Shown: positions 1 to 7,823, counted from the stretch's first letter. The stretch: DNA of 64,000 nucleotides from an uncultured Rubrobacteraceae bacterium (GCA_902806085.1 CADCVH010000063.1:1-64000), one strand, 5' to 3'. Numbers and translations are program-made. The notes: generated from the sequence alone by a model not told the origin.

Positions 1-2
1 TC

Positions 3-170
3 TCGCAGTCTGTGATGCAGCTCTTCGCCTCGCGCGACACCGAGAAGACGTGGGCCCGGTCCATAGCCATGATGCGCCACGGCTTCGGCGGACACCCCTA
101 CGGGTCGGATGAGGCGGTCGTCCGCGAGCGCCGGGAAGGACGCATCGGTGGCTTCCCCGACGATCGGTAG
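3..170 (+). CDS. gnd: 6-phosphogluconate dehydrogenase, C-terminal end only
   Basis: The reading frame is open from the left edge and stops at 168–170. The 55 visible residues carry the typical tail of decarboxylating 6-phosphogluconate dehydrogenase: an LFASRDTEKTW segment followed by an MRHGFGGHPYG segment, matching the family pattern of SRq...aaK...lRn.FGGH. In the family this region helps close the active site and dimer interface. The enzyme oxidises 6-phosphogluconate to ribulose 5-phosphate in the pentose phosphate pathway. The neighbour downstream is a glucose 1-dehydrogenase, which fits a glucose oxidation cluster. Most of the gene lies outside the window, so the assignment rests on a short segment. 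Confidence 0.72.
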   Translation, partial: SQSVMQLFASRDTEKTWARSIAMMRHGFGGHPYGSDEAVVRERREGRIGGFPDDR

Positions 171-237
171 ATGCCGCGAACGCGCGTGTTCGAAGCGGAA
201 AGTGGCGTCAAGGTAAAACGATCGGAAAGGTCGAGCG

Positions 238-1026
238 ATGGAACAAAGACTCGAAGGCAAAGTGGCACTCGTAACGGGGGCCTCCAGCGGGATCGGCCGG
301 TCGATCGCGGTGCGCCTGTGCCGGGAGGGCGCCGCGGTAGGGATGAACCACCTGTCGGACACGGACAAGGGCGGGGCCGAGGAGGCCGTGCGGGAGGTGA
401 CGGACTCCGGAGGGCGGGCCGTGGCGATCCGGGGGGACGTCTCCAAAGAAGACGACGCAAAGCGGATGGTGTGGGAGGTCGTCGAGGAGTTCGGACGCAT
501 AGACGTCCTGGTGAACAACGCCGGGATAGAGAACGAGCGCCCCTTCCTCGAGATGGCCCTCGAGGACTGGGAGAAGGTCCTCTCGGTGAACCTCACCGGG
601 GCGTTCCTGATGAGCCGGGAGGCCCTCAGGGTCATGACCGGGCACGGGGGCGGTACGGTCATAAACGTCTCCAGCGTCCACGAGCGCATCCCGTGGCCCA
701 ACTTCGCCCACTACGCCGCGACGAAGGGCGGGCTGAAGATGCTCACCGAGACGCTGGCGCTGGAGTTCGCCAAGAGGGGCGTGAGGGTGAACGCGGTGGC
801 CCCCGGGGCCATAGCGACGCCCATAAACAAGGAGAAGCTGGACGACCCCGCAAAACGGGCGGAGGTCGAGAAGCTCGTCCCCTGGGGCCGGTGGGGAGAG
901 CCGGAGGAGGTGGCCGCCTGCGTCGCCTTCCTGGCCTCCGATGAGGCTTCCTACGTTACGGGGGCTACGCTCTTCGTGGACGGGGGGATGGCCCTCTACC
1001 CGGGCTTCGAGGCGGGTGGTGGGTAG
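238..1026 (+). CDS. Glucose 1-dehydrogenase, SDR family
   Basis: This 262-residue classical short-chain dehydrogenase should oxidise glucose to gluconolactone with NAD(P)+ in the cytosol. The cofactor motif TGASSGIG lies at residues 13–20, NNAG at 93–96, and the catalytic tetrad is N118, S146, Y159 and K163. The segments NVSSVHERIPWP, GAIATPIN and SYVTGATLFVDGGM follow the Bacillus glucose 1-dehydrogenases closely, which is why I name the substrate. The ATG at 238 is preceded by GGAAAGG. The end of a 6-phosphogluconate dehydrogenase gene lies 67 bases upstream. Another sugar or alcohol substrate remains possible because SDR specificity is hard to read from sequence alone. Confidence 0.82.
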   Translation: MEQRLEGKVALVTGASSGIGRSIAVRLCREGAAVGMNHLSDTDKGGAEEAVREVTDSGGRAVAIRGDVSKEDDAKRMVWEVVEEFGRIDVLVNNAGIENERPFLEMALEDWEKVLSVNLTGAFLMSREALRVMTGHGGGTVINVSSVHERIPWPNFAHYAATKGGLKMLTETLALEFAKRGVRVNAVAPGAIATPINKEKLDDPAKRAEVEKLVPWGRWGEPEEVAACVAFLASDEASYVTGATLFVDGGMALYPGFEAGGG

Positions 1027-1143
1027 CGAGGGCCACGCCGGCCTTCTCTCTCGCGGCGATCCGTCGCCGTTTCGTCGTCCCGTTGCGGGAGGCCTCGGGC
1101 GTATTACGGCAAAAGCGGGACGAACCCGCATCAACGGGAGAAG

Positions 1144-1848
1144 GTGCACCGGAGTTTGACCGCCCTCAACGTAGCCCTGGCCGCCATCGGGGGCCTGATC
1201 CTCGTGATCGGGCTATTCTCCGAGCCGCTGAAGCGCAGCCTCCTCTCGGCGACCATACTCGCCCTGCTGGTCGGAATCCTGCTCGGCCCGTCCGTGTTCG
1301 GGCTACTCGACCTCTCCGAGTGGGGCAACCCGGAGGCGATCCTCGAGCAGGCGTCCCGCCTGACGATAGCCGTCGGGCTCATGGGCGTGGCGTTGCGCCT
1401 CCCCAGCGGATACGTCCTGAGCCGCTGGCGGTCCCTGTTTGTCCTGCTGGGCCCGGTCATGCTCTTCATGTGGTTGAGTAGCGGCCTGTTGACGTACCTG
1501 ATACTGGGGCTGCCCTTCTGGGTGGCGATGCTGGTGGGGGCCGTGATCACCCCCACCGATCCGGTCATCGCCAGCACCATAGTCACGGGCGAGGTGGCGG
1601 AGCAGAACCTGCCCGCTCGCGTGAGGAACCTCCTGTCCGGGGAGTCGGGGGCCAACGACGGGCTGGCCTACCCGCTCGTGTTCCTGGCCATACTCATGCT
1701 GGAGCGGCCGCCGGGGGAGGCCCTGGCGCACTAGCTGACAGACGTCGTGTTGTGGGAGGTGGGGGCGGCCATGGTCTTCGGGGTCCTTACGGGTTACGTG
1801 GCGGGACGCCTGCTGCGCTGGGCCGAAGCCCAAGGCAATATAGGGTAG
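1144..1848 (+). pseudogene. Broken CPA1-type Na+/H+ antiporter (NhaP-like)
   Basis: The frame starts at a GTG and encodes several hydrophobic helices plus the CPA1 core motifs TPTDPVIAS and LLSGESGANDG. A TAG at 1732–1734 interrupts it. Translation resumes in frame with good antiporter sequence (VVLWEV... then GRLLRWAEAQG) and stops at 1846–1848. The TAG sits where relatives usually carry tryptophan, so a TGG to TAG change is likely. The C-terminal half of a normal antiporter of about 400 residues or more is missing, because sequence of an oppositely oriented gene begins immediately after. Both the nonsense codon and the truncation argue that this is a dead gene. Confidence 0.82.
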
Positions 1849-1849
1849 C

Positions 1850-2284
1850 CCTCCTACCTTTCAAGCTGTAGCCGATGAGCCCGTCGACGATCAGATCGGG
1901 GTCCGCACCCCCGACGGCGGTCTCGGATGACCCGACCTCCACCCCCATCCGGCGGAGGATGCGCAGCTGATGGGCGGGGACCGGCGCGAAGCCATCGTCG
2001 GGTTTGGTGGTGAGGACCCCGACCCGCGCGCCCCAGTTGTGCAACCGCCTCGCGCACACCAGCGCGCCGCCGTTGCCGCCCGTGCCGGCCAGGACGGTGA
2101 CCCCCTTGCCGCGCGGGTCTCCTCCCAAAAAGCGTACCCTGCCCAGGTGGGCGAGGGCGCGCCCGGCGTTCTCCATCATCTGAACCAGCTCTATGCCGAA
2201 GTCTTCGATCATGGCCCGGTCCACCTCGATCATCTGCTCGGTGGTCAGGTATGGGACCTCGCCCCGGTAGATCGGGAACGTCAC
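1850..2284 (-). pseudogene. 3'-truncated NAD(P)H-hydrate epimerase (YjeF N-domain)
   Basis: The minus-strand frame probably starts at the GTG at 2284, after AAGAAAAGG. It encodes a YjeF N-terminal domain: VPYLTTEQMIEVDRAM, MMENAGRALA, a glycine-rich VLAGTGGNGGALVCARRL loop, then DPDLIVDGLIGYSLKG. In relatives that last motif is followed by about 80 more residues, including the conserved LDVPSG. Here homology ends near 1855, directly against the tail of the broken antiporter gene on the other strand. The enzyme would repair hydrated NAD(P)H. The loss of the last third makes function unlikely. Confidence 0.8.
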
Positions 2285-2368
2285 GGCCTTTTCTTCACCT
2301 CGGCTCTCTCGCGGCACGGTCGGGCGGAAGCCCGGCGCACATCGCCGCTGGGCGACAGGATCTGACAC

Positions 2369-2562
2369 CCCCGCCGCTCTGGGGGTTCGTCTGCGCCCCG
2401 AATGGTGGGCCTTCCGCCGACCCGCACCTTACGCTCAGCATCCGTATACGCGTCCGCGGCCGGAGGGCCCCGCTGCAACCGTTCGCGCGCGGGAGTATCA
2501 GACGTGGAGCGTTGGCCGCGGCGTGAGATCGTGCCCCGCCTCTTCGCCGGCGAATTCGGGCC
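2369..2562. other. Short gap without a recognisable gene
   Basis: This stretch lies between the 5' end of the truncated epimerase and the 3' end of the anti-sigma gene. I see no protein family, RNA gene or clear terminator hairpin in it. Confidence 0.5.
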
Positions 2563-2850
2563 TCAGCCCGGGCCGAGGGATCGCCTCAGCCGGGCCCACA
2601 GGCGACCGACCGGGCCGCGACCTTCTTCCCGCAGGGCCTCCAGCAGCGCCTCGAACTCCTCGCGGCAATCCCCGCACTTGCCGAGGTGATCTTCTACCAG
2701 CGGCATCGCCCTCGCCGCGTCGAGCCCAGAGAGATCCAGCTCGACGAAGCGCTCCAGCCGCTCGAAGCACTCGTCGCAGCCGATCTCCTCCTCGCGCGTG
2801 CGCGTAAGCGCCATCAGGACCATCCTGAGGTCCTTTTGGTTCTTATCCAA
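2563..2850 (-). CDS. Zinc-binding anti-sigma factor, soluble
   Basis: This 95-residue protein carries C25 and C28 and then the H55-x3-C59-x2-C62 signature of the zf-HC2 anti-sigma domain. It has no membrane helix, so it would act in the cytosol, and zinc or redox state could control it. It lies 55 bases downstream of a sigma factor gene on the same strand, the usual order for a sigma/anti-sigma pair, so it very likely holds that sigma factor inactive. The C-terminal part is rich in arginine and glutamate and may be the sigma-contacting helix. The signal sensed cannot be read from the sequence. Confidence 0.75.
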   Translation of the reverse strand: MDKNQKDLRMVLMALTRTREEEIGCDECFERLERFVELDLSGLDAARAMPLVEDHLGKCGDCREEFEALLEALREEGRGPVGRLWARLRRSLGPG

Positions 2851-2905
2851 CGGGGTGCGCTCCTTTTGTCTCCATGCTCCTCCGACCCCTCGGGCCGATC
2901 GATCC

Positions 2906-3535
2906 TTACCCCTGGGCGAGCTCCTCCAGCAAGTCTTTGGGGGAGAGTCCGTCCTCTTCCATGCGCCTCTTGAGCCGCTTTCGTGCGTCGTGCATCAGCT
3001 TGTAGAGGGCGCCCCTGGTGGTGCCCATGCGACGGGCCGCCTCCTCGAGCGGCATACCCTCGAACATTACCACCGTCATGGCCACCCGCTGTTTGTCTGT
3101 TAACTCCTGGTCCATAAATTTTCGTACCAAAGCGCCCGCATCCGCGCGCGTCGAAAGCTCCTCGGGGGTGGGCTCCTCGTCGGCGAACGCGTCCTTCCGG
3201 CTGCCGGTCTGCTCGTGCCGCTCCAGGGCCTCATCCAGCGACACGTCGCGCCATCTCAGGCGCCTCAGCTCCGTGAGGGCCACCCTGACGGAGATCTTCT
3301 GGGCCCAGGTTGTGAAGCGGCTCTCGCCACGGAAGGAGCCGAGGTTGCCGAGGACCTTCATGAGCGCCTCCTGGGCGAAGTCCTCGACCGCCTCCCGGGA
3401 GACGCCGCGCCGGGAGCCCAAGGCGGCCCCCAGCCCACGCACGAGGAGGACACGCAGGTCGGCGAGCGCCTCGTCGCGCGGCGGGGGTCGCAGCTGCGCC
3501 AACCACTGCTCGTTGGTGCGCTCCTTCTTCGGCAT
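2906..3535 (-). CDS. ECF-type sigma-70 family RNA polymerase sigma factor
   Basis: I start the gene at the ATG at 3535 (MPKKERTNEQW, 209 residues) because the longer frame upstream has no sigma-like sequence. Region 2 is recognisable in EDFAQEALMKVLGNLGSF and the ESRFTTWAQKI segment. Region 4 is a helix-turn-helix near residues 155–195 with EEAARRMGTTRGALYKLMH. Regions 1 and 3 are absent, as in ECF sigma factors. A TACAAT hexamer lies 8 bases before the start codon on the minus strand, so the transcript may have almost no leader. A soluble zinc anti-sigma gene follows. The regulon is unknown, but the divergently placed redoxin gene at 3727 is a plausible target. Confidence 0.85.
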   Translation of the reverse strand: MPKKERTNEQWLAQLRPPPRDEALADLRVLLVRGLGAALGSRRGVSREAVEDFAQEALMKVLGNLGSFRGESRFTTWAQKISVRVALTELRRLRWRDVSLDEALERHEQTGSRKDAFADEEPTPEELSTRADAGALVRKFMDQELTDKQRVAMTVVMFEGMPLEEAARRMGTTRGALYKLMHDARKRLKRRMEEDGLSPKDLLEELAQG

Positions 3536-3726
3536 CGAACGATCATTGTAGCGGCGAAGGACGATCTTCGCGCCGAGACCTTCACCGATCCTCGGTTGGA
3601 GCGAGTAGGCTCCGGGATATGAGGCTCGAACTCCGCGTCCAATAACCAATACCTCCGGGTCGCTGTGCGTGGCGAGGTTCAAAATGCTACTTTTGTAGAG
3701 AATGCACCAGACCGAAGAGGAGCGCC

Positions 3727-4419
3727 ATGCTCAAACCCAAAGATCTGGCCCCCGACTTCGCTTTGCCCGATCTGGACGGAAGTTCCCTGAGCCTCTCGGA
3801 CTTCCGCGGCCAGAGGGTGATCCTGTTTAACTTCTCGAGCTGGTGAACGTGCCGCGCCCAGCTGCCCGTGTGGCAGTCCTTTTTCGATGAGCGCCCCGAG
3901 CTAGACGCTCGGCTCATCGCCGTGGCGCTGGACGCCGTACCCGAGCGGGTACGGCGGCTCCCAGAAGCGCAGGGGGTGAGCTTCCCTATAGTGATCGACG
4001 AGCAGAATGCTCTGGGCGAGGCTTACCGGTTCAGTGCGGTCCCGAATGCGTTCCTGATCGACGAGGCCGGGGTGATCCGCTACGCTGGGTACGACGGGTT
4101 CTCTATAGAGCGCGATCCCGGGCGCGGCGAACTGCTAGCGGCGCTTGCCGGCGAAGAGGTGAACGCGGTCTCCTCGATGTCGCCGCCGGACCCGAAGGCC
4201 AACCGGCTCTTCGAGAAAGGTACGCAGGCCCTCGGGCGCGGCGAGCGCGACGTGGCGCTGGAACTGTGGCGCGAGGCGCGCGCTCTGGATCCCGACAACT
4301 GGATCATACGCAAGCAGATCTGGTCAGTGGAGCACCCGGAGCTCTTCTATCCGGAGATAGACAAGGATTGGCAGGCCGCACAACTGCAGCGGGAAGGCTA
4401 TGCTCGGCACCAAGACTAG
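3727..4419 (+). CDS. Candidate selenoprotein: thioredoxin-fold redoxin with in-frame TGA and TPR-like tail
   Basis: The ATG follows GAGGAG. The first 39 codons encode the start of a TlpA/peroxiredoxin-type domain (APDFALPDLDG, then RVILFNFSSW). Codon 40 (3844–3846) is TGA, and the frame continues without a break as TCRAQLPVWQ through the rest of the thioredoxin fold (SAVPNAFLIDEAGVIRY, with the cis-proline near residue 106) to a TAG at 4417–4419. The TGA occupies the position of the first redox cysteine after the conserved tryptophan, giving a U40-T-C42 motif. Residues 160–195 resemble one TPR unit. If TGA is read as selenocysteine the product has 230 residues. The alternative is a nonsense mutation, but no other frame damage is visible. 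No signal peptide is seen, so the protein is probably cytosolic. Confidence 0.66.
3862..3876 (+). promoter_or_regulatory. SECIS-like hairpin just after the in-frame TGA
   Basis: CTGCC (3862–3866) pairs perfectly with GGCAG (3872–3876) around the loop CGTGT. The loop begins 20 bases after the TGA at 3844–3846 and has a G in its second position. As I recall them, these features fit the bacterial SECIS consensus: a short stem, a small loop with an early G, and roughly 16–37 bases from the UGA. The stem is short and such hairpins occur by chance in GC-rich DNA, so this supports selenocysteine insertion without proving it. Confidence 0.5.
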
Positions 4420-4646
4420 TAACCGCTCGCAACGTGGGGTGGATGCTTCTCGGCCCACCCAAACAGCTTCGCGTACCCGGCCTCATTCGTAGGGACGTGC
4501 ATCTCTCCCAGCCGACGTCCGAGGTCGTCCACGGCGACGGCCACGTGCGAGTCGAGGTGGGTGTCCACCCCCACGGTGACGGGCTTCTTCTCTGCGGCGT
4601 TCTCGGTGACGGGCACGGTCGTTGTCACTCCTCTGCTCCGGGACAC
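4416..4646 (-). pseudogene. N-terminal remnant of an IS110-family transposase
   Basis: About 55 residues match the start of the DEDD-type transposase of IS110 elements: VTVGVDTHLDSHVAVAVDDL followed by GEMHVPTNEAGYAKLFGWA. The first catalytic aspartate (GVDTH) is present. Similarity stops after that, and the frame ends at 4416–4418, overlapping the stop codon of the redoxin gene. The DEDD remainder and the C-terminal serine domain are absent, so this cannot transpose. In IS110 elements the guide (bridge) RNA is encoded in the non-coding end next to the transposase start. Decayed traces could lie in 4647–4900, but I cannot recognise one. Confidence 0.72.
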
Positions 4647-5157
4647 GGCTTGGCGCTCTGCGGAGGGGGCGGCCGGACGGTACTGCGACGGGACCTCTCT
4701 CTGGCAAGCTCCTATTAGGTCACTGCCGGCCCTTCCGAGACGCGACGGCGACCCTCCCTGGCCGGCCGACGGTTCGCTAAGAAGGCACAGACGGCCCTAC
4801 GATTTTCGGGTCAGGCCGACCGGGAGGGCAACCGCCGCTCGTATTCTCGCAGTACGATATCCCTCAGTTCATCCCTGCTAGGGTTCGCGGCGCCCTGCGC
4901 GGAGCACCTTGAATCCGTCGCTCCTGCGAGGCGCGTCCCGGTGCCGCCCGCTTCCCATGTGGATGAGGGAGGATCGTTACGTACCCGGCAGAATACAAAC
5001 CGCGCCGAGGTACGGTTCCGGACCCTGGCGATTGACGGAACCTTGGTGCTGCAGTTGGCTTAGGTCACCCGACTCATATGAACGTGTTGGCCGTATGGTG
5101 GGCCCCTTCCCGAAACTTCGCGCCGAGGGGGTTCTAGGAAGTCCGGGGCACGAAGAA
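4647..5157. other. Region without a recognisable intact gene
   Basis: No open frame here has convincing protein character. The stretch probably contains the decayed non-coding end of the IS110 element. Near its right end (4948–4977) lies a 30-base sequence that is repeated almost exactly inside the truncated dprA at 6307–6336. Confidence 0.5.
4948..4977 (+). repeat. Left copy of a 30-base direct repeat
   Basis: The 30 bases beginning CCGCTTCCC match 6307–6336 at 28 positions. In the frame that corresponds to dprA this copy reads FPCG, a stop, then GRIVTYP, so it looks like a decayed dprA fragment. The two copies bracket the RTX-type gene. Confidence 0.65.
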
Positions 5158-5185
5158 GAGGGCCGGGGGTTCGCTCCCGGCCCTC
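5158..5185 (-). terminator. Intrinsic terminator of the RTX-type gene
   Basis: GAGGGCCGGG (5158–5167) pairs perfectly with CCCGGCCCTC (5176–5185) across an 8-base loop. On the minus strand the hairpin is followed by TTCTTC. It lies about 30 bases after the stop codon of the gene at 5217–5711, the normal place for a rho-independent terminator. Confidence 0.72.
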
Positions 5186-5216
5186 CTCCCCCCTCGTGGG
5201 TCGTTGTTCGGGGCGG

Positions 5217-5711
5217 CTAGTTGAAGAACCTCTCGCAGCCCACGAAGCGGTCGAGGTTCTGGTCGGGGCCCTTCTTGACCCTGTCGATTCCGGAGCCACA
5301 GTCCACCAAGTCCGCGCCGCCATCGCCCACAGAGAAGATCGTGTCGTTGCCGGGTCCGCCGTAGAGCGCGTCGTCCCCGGCCCCGCCCGAGAGGACGTCG
5401 TCGCCGGAGCCGCCGTGGACGGCCCGTTCCTCGGCCCGGTCGTCGCCGGGGCCGCCGTAGATGAGGTCCTCGCCGGGTCCGCCGTAGAGGCCGTCGTGGC
5501 CGGCGTCGCCGTAGAGCGTGTCGGCGCCGCCCAGGCCGTAGATGGCGTCGTTGCCGCCCAGGCCGTGGATCACGTTCGACTTCGCCGTGCCCTTGATGAC
5601 CTCCCCGGCCGCCGTGCCGTAGTCTATGGCCGTCGTGGTCGCAAAGGCCGCCCCGGCCGTGAGCGCCAGCATCAGCATCAACGTGGTGGTTATGGTCGCT
5701 ATCTTCCTCAT
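5217..5711 (-). CDS. Secreted RTX-type calcium-binding repeat protein
   Basis: This 164-residue protein starts with a signal peptide (MRKIATI, a hydrophobic core, then a GAAFA cleavage region near residue 24). The mature part is a run of nonapeptide-like RTX repeats such as GGNDAIYGLGGADTLYG and GGSGDDVLSGGAGDDALYGG, which in this family form calcium-loaded beta rolls. The end (VDCGSGIDRV, then GCERFFN) has two cysteines that could form a disulfide outside the cell. No enzymatic domain is visible, and the usual C-terminal type I secretion context is absent. A terminator follows at 5158–5185. The gene lies between two copies of a 30-base repeat, so it may have been inserted into the dprA region. 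Confidence 0.75.
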   Translation of the reverse strand: MRKIATITTTLMLMLALTAGAAFATTTAIDYGTAAGEVIKGTAKSNVIHGLGGNDAIYGLGGADTLYGDAGHDGLYGGPGEDLIYGGPGDDRAEERAVHGGSGDDVLSGGAGDDALYGGPGNDTIFSVGDGGADLVDCGSGIDRVKKGPDQNLDRFVGCERFFN

Positions 5712-6247
5712 CTTGGTGCTTCTCCTTTTCTCGGTCTCTATCTGCCCATACTGTGCCGTCTAAAGAGACGCCCGACCACGCACAGAGCACCCACAACACC
5801 CACACGGTGGCCTTTGTGGGGGTACCGTGTGGGTTCTCGGGGGACGCACCGCCGAGCCGGAGGACAACAGTCTCCAACAGGGCGCGAGCACGAAGGGCCT
5901 CCGGCGGACGGTACGACTCTCCCCCGCTCCTATTCACCGGAGTGCGTGGAAGGATCATTCTCCGAACTCCGTATGCAGGATCTGGGATATGCGGCACCCG
6001 GAAGACCAAGGGCCTAGGCGATCTGGCCTCGCGGCGTTTCGGGTCGACCGCCATATGTCGTGGCGGTGCATAGAAATGCGCTTGGCTGCGTGGTGCGGCC
6101 GGAGGGGCGGGCCTTGCCTCGCGGGCGCCGATCCTGCCACTGGGCAGGCCTTCCCGCCAAGGCCGTTGTGCGCCTTCCTGCGCCCACGCTCTGGCAGGCC
6201 GGGCCTCCGCCATCCTTCCGGCCCCTTCGCGGCGTCCTGCGGCGTTT
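5712..6247. other. Region without a recognisable gene, upstream of truncated dprA
   Basis: Apart from the inverted repeat at 5798–5834, I recognise nothing. In an intact locus the N-terminal half of dprA would be expected here, but no Rossmann GSR motif is found in any frame. Confidence 0.5.
5798..5834. repeat. 11-base perfect inverted repeat upstream of the RTX-type gene
   Basis: ACCCACACGGT (5798–5808) and ACCGTGTGGGT (5824–5834) are perfect complements around a 15-base spacer. The element lies about 90 bases upstream of the start codon at 5711. It could be an operator or a transcript hairpin. No partner regulator can be named. Confidence 0.45.
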
Positions 6248-6946
6248 GTGGCGCCCCGTCGGTTCGCCGTTCATCTGCGGCCGCTTGGAGGCGTGGCCCA
6301 GGATCGCCGCTTCCCGTGTGGATGGGGGAGGATCGTGGTTTATCCGCGGGCCAACCGGGATCTCTTCCGGCGCCTGGGCGCCCAGGGCGCGCTCGTCTCC
6401 GAGTACCCGCTTGGGGAGGCGCCGCTCGCGTGGCGGTTCCCGGCCCGGAACAGGATCATCGCCGGCCTCTCGGACGCCGTCGTCGTGGTCGAGGCGCCGG
6501 AGAAGAGCGGCGCCCTCATCACCGCGCGCCACGCCCTCGACGCCGGGCGGGACGTCTGGGCCGTACCCGGGCCGCCCGGCTCCCCGGAGTGCCGGGGCTC
6601 GAACAAGCTTCTCGCCGACGGCGCCGGCGTCCTCTGGGACGTGCCGGAGTTCCTGGAAGCCGTGGCGGGTGGGGGCGAGGACGGAGGGGGCGTTCTCGCG
6701 TCGGACCGTCCGCCCGTGCCGTCCGCCGTGCGGGAGCGCGAGGTGCCGGGGGCCTCCGCCGGGCTTCCGGAGGGGGAGGCCGAAGTGTTGCGGGGGGTGG
6801 ATTTCAGGTCCGTGGGGGCTGACGTGGTCGCGGGCCGGACGGGGGTGGAGATGCGGGCGGTCCTGAGCTCGCTTGCGATGCTTGAGCTAAAGGGTTACGT
6901 CGCGCGGGACGCGGCGGGCAACTTCGCGCGGCGGGTAGCCCCGTGA
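6248..6946 (+). pseudogene. dprA: 5'-truncated DprA (DNA processing protein), C-terminal half only
   Basis: DprA homology begins near 6335 with VVYPRANRDLF and continues through LVSEYPLGEAPLAWRFPARN, NRIIAGLSDAVVVVEAPEKS, GALITARHALDAGRDVWAVP and a C-terminal winged-helix segment ending KGYVARDAAGNF. The N-terminal SAM-like domain and the first half of the Rossmann fold, including the glycine-rich nucleotide-like loop, are missing from the sequence upstream. DprA loads RecA on incoming single-stranded DNA during transformation, and without the first half it should be inactive. The end overlaps the start of the sigma factor gene by 4 bases, which may be why the 3' part persists. Confidence 0.8.
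6307..6336 (+). repeat. Right copy of a 30-base direct repeat
   Basis: This copy matches 4948–4977 at 28 of 30 positions and marks the left edge of recognisable dprA homology (FPCGWGRIVVYP). Two extra codons are present between the CG and VVYP parts compared with the usual family pattern, another sign of decay. Confidence 0.65.
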
Positions 6947-7758
6947 GGAGCCGGACGCTGGGATCACTCTGGACGCGGTATCTGCGGGCCCGGGGGCGGG
7001 CCGGGGCCGGGATCTCCTGCCCCGTCGAGCGGCGGGCGGCCCAAAGGGAGATGACGGCGTTGCGCGACAGGCTCGTCGCGAACTACTCGCCGCTCGCGCG
7101 GTACGTGGCGGGCAGGGTCTGCGCCCGGTCCGTCGGGACGCTCGATCGGGAAGACGTCGTTTCCTGGGGGCTGTGCGGGCTCCTCGGGGCCGTCGAGACC
7201 TACGACCCGTCCAGGCCGGGCAAGTTCGAGACGTACGCGATCTCGAAGATCCGGTGGTCCATCCTGGACGAGTTGCGAAAGACCGACCCGCTCCCCCGCA
7301 CGGCCCGGCTGCGCGCCCAGCGCGTGGAGCGCGTCCGCTGCGAGCTCGCGCAGCGCTACGGCCGGTCGCCGACGGAGTCGGAGGTCGCAGGCACGCTCGG
7401 GGTCTCACTCACGGACCACCGGGCCTTCCTGGAGAGGGTCGCCAGATCCAAGGTGGCCTCCCTGGAGGCCCGCTGCGGCGGCGAGCCCGTCGAAGGCGGG
7501 CTGCACGAGGTCGTGGCGGACCACCTGGCGGCAGACCCCGCCCGGGCCGCCGAGAGCTCGGAGCTTCGGGCGCTGCTCGTCCGGGCGATAGAAGGGCTCG
7601 GGGAGCAGGAGCGGGTGGTCACCACCTTCTACTACTACGAGGGGCTCACGCTGCGCGAGATCGGCTGCGCGCTCGGGCTGACGGAGGGCAGGATCTCCCA
7701 GATACTCAGGGCCTCGCTGGCGAGGCTGCGCCAGTCCCTCGCCGAGCGCGTCTCCTAA
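6943..7758 (+). CDS. whiG: FliA/WhiG-family RNA polymerase sigma factor
   Basis: This 271-residue group 3 sigma factor starts at a GTG overlapping the dprA stop. Region 2 is visible in LVANYSPLARYVAGRV, LDREDVVSWGLCGLLGAVET and KFETYAISKIRWSILDELRK. Region 3 follows (RTARLRAQRVERV), and region 4 is the helix-turn-helix LTLREIGCALGLTEGRISQI. The order dprA–whiG–rpsB is the one seen around the sporulation sigma factor WhiG of Streptomyces, so I use that name. In that group WhiG is held by the anti-sigma RsiG with cyclic di-GMP; an RsiG-like gene lies at 44581–44838. The native role in this organism is not known from sequence. Confidence 0.82.
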   Translation: MRSRTLGSLWTRYLRARGRAGAGISCPVERRAAQREMTALRDRLVANYSPLARYVAGRVCARSVGTLDREDVVSWGLCGLLGAVETYDPSRPGKFETYAISKIRWSILDELRKTDPLPRTARLRAQRVERVRCELAQRYGRSPTESEVAGTLGVSLTDHRAFLERVARSKVASLEARCGGEPVEGGLHEVVADHLAADPARAAESSELRALLVRAIEGLGEQERVVTTFYYYEGLTLREIGCALGLTEGRISQILRASLARLRQSLAERVS

Positions 7759-7781
7759 AGGCCGGCGCGGGGCGTGTTTCC

Positions 7782-7810
7782 TAGATGCATCGCCCCCCTT
7801 GTGCTAGTAT
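7782..7810 (+). promoter_or_regulatory. Probable rpsB promoter
   Basis: A TAGTAT hexamer at 7805–7810 makes a good -10 element. The hexamer 17 bases upstream (TAGATG) is a poor -35. Transcription from here would give an rpsB leader of about 145 bases. Confidence 0.45.
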
Positions 7811-7823
7811 CTTCGAGGTTTAG

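Noticed and set aside
1732-1734. TAG in the antiporter as a recoded (pyrrolysine) codon
   Set aside because: The same gene is also truncated at its 3' end and abuts a broken neighbour, so decay is the simpler reading.
3844-3846. TGA in the redoxin gene as a simple nonsense mutation
   Set aside because: Not excluded, but ranked second: the TGA lies exactly at the redox Cys position, the rest of the frame is intact, and a SECIS-like hairpin is present.
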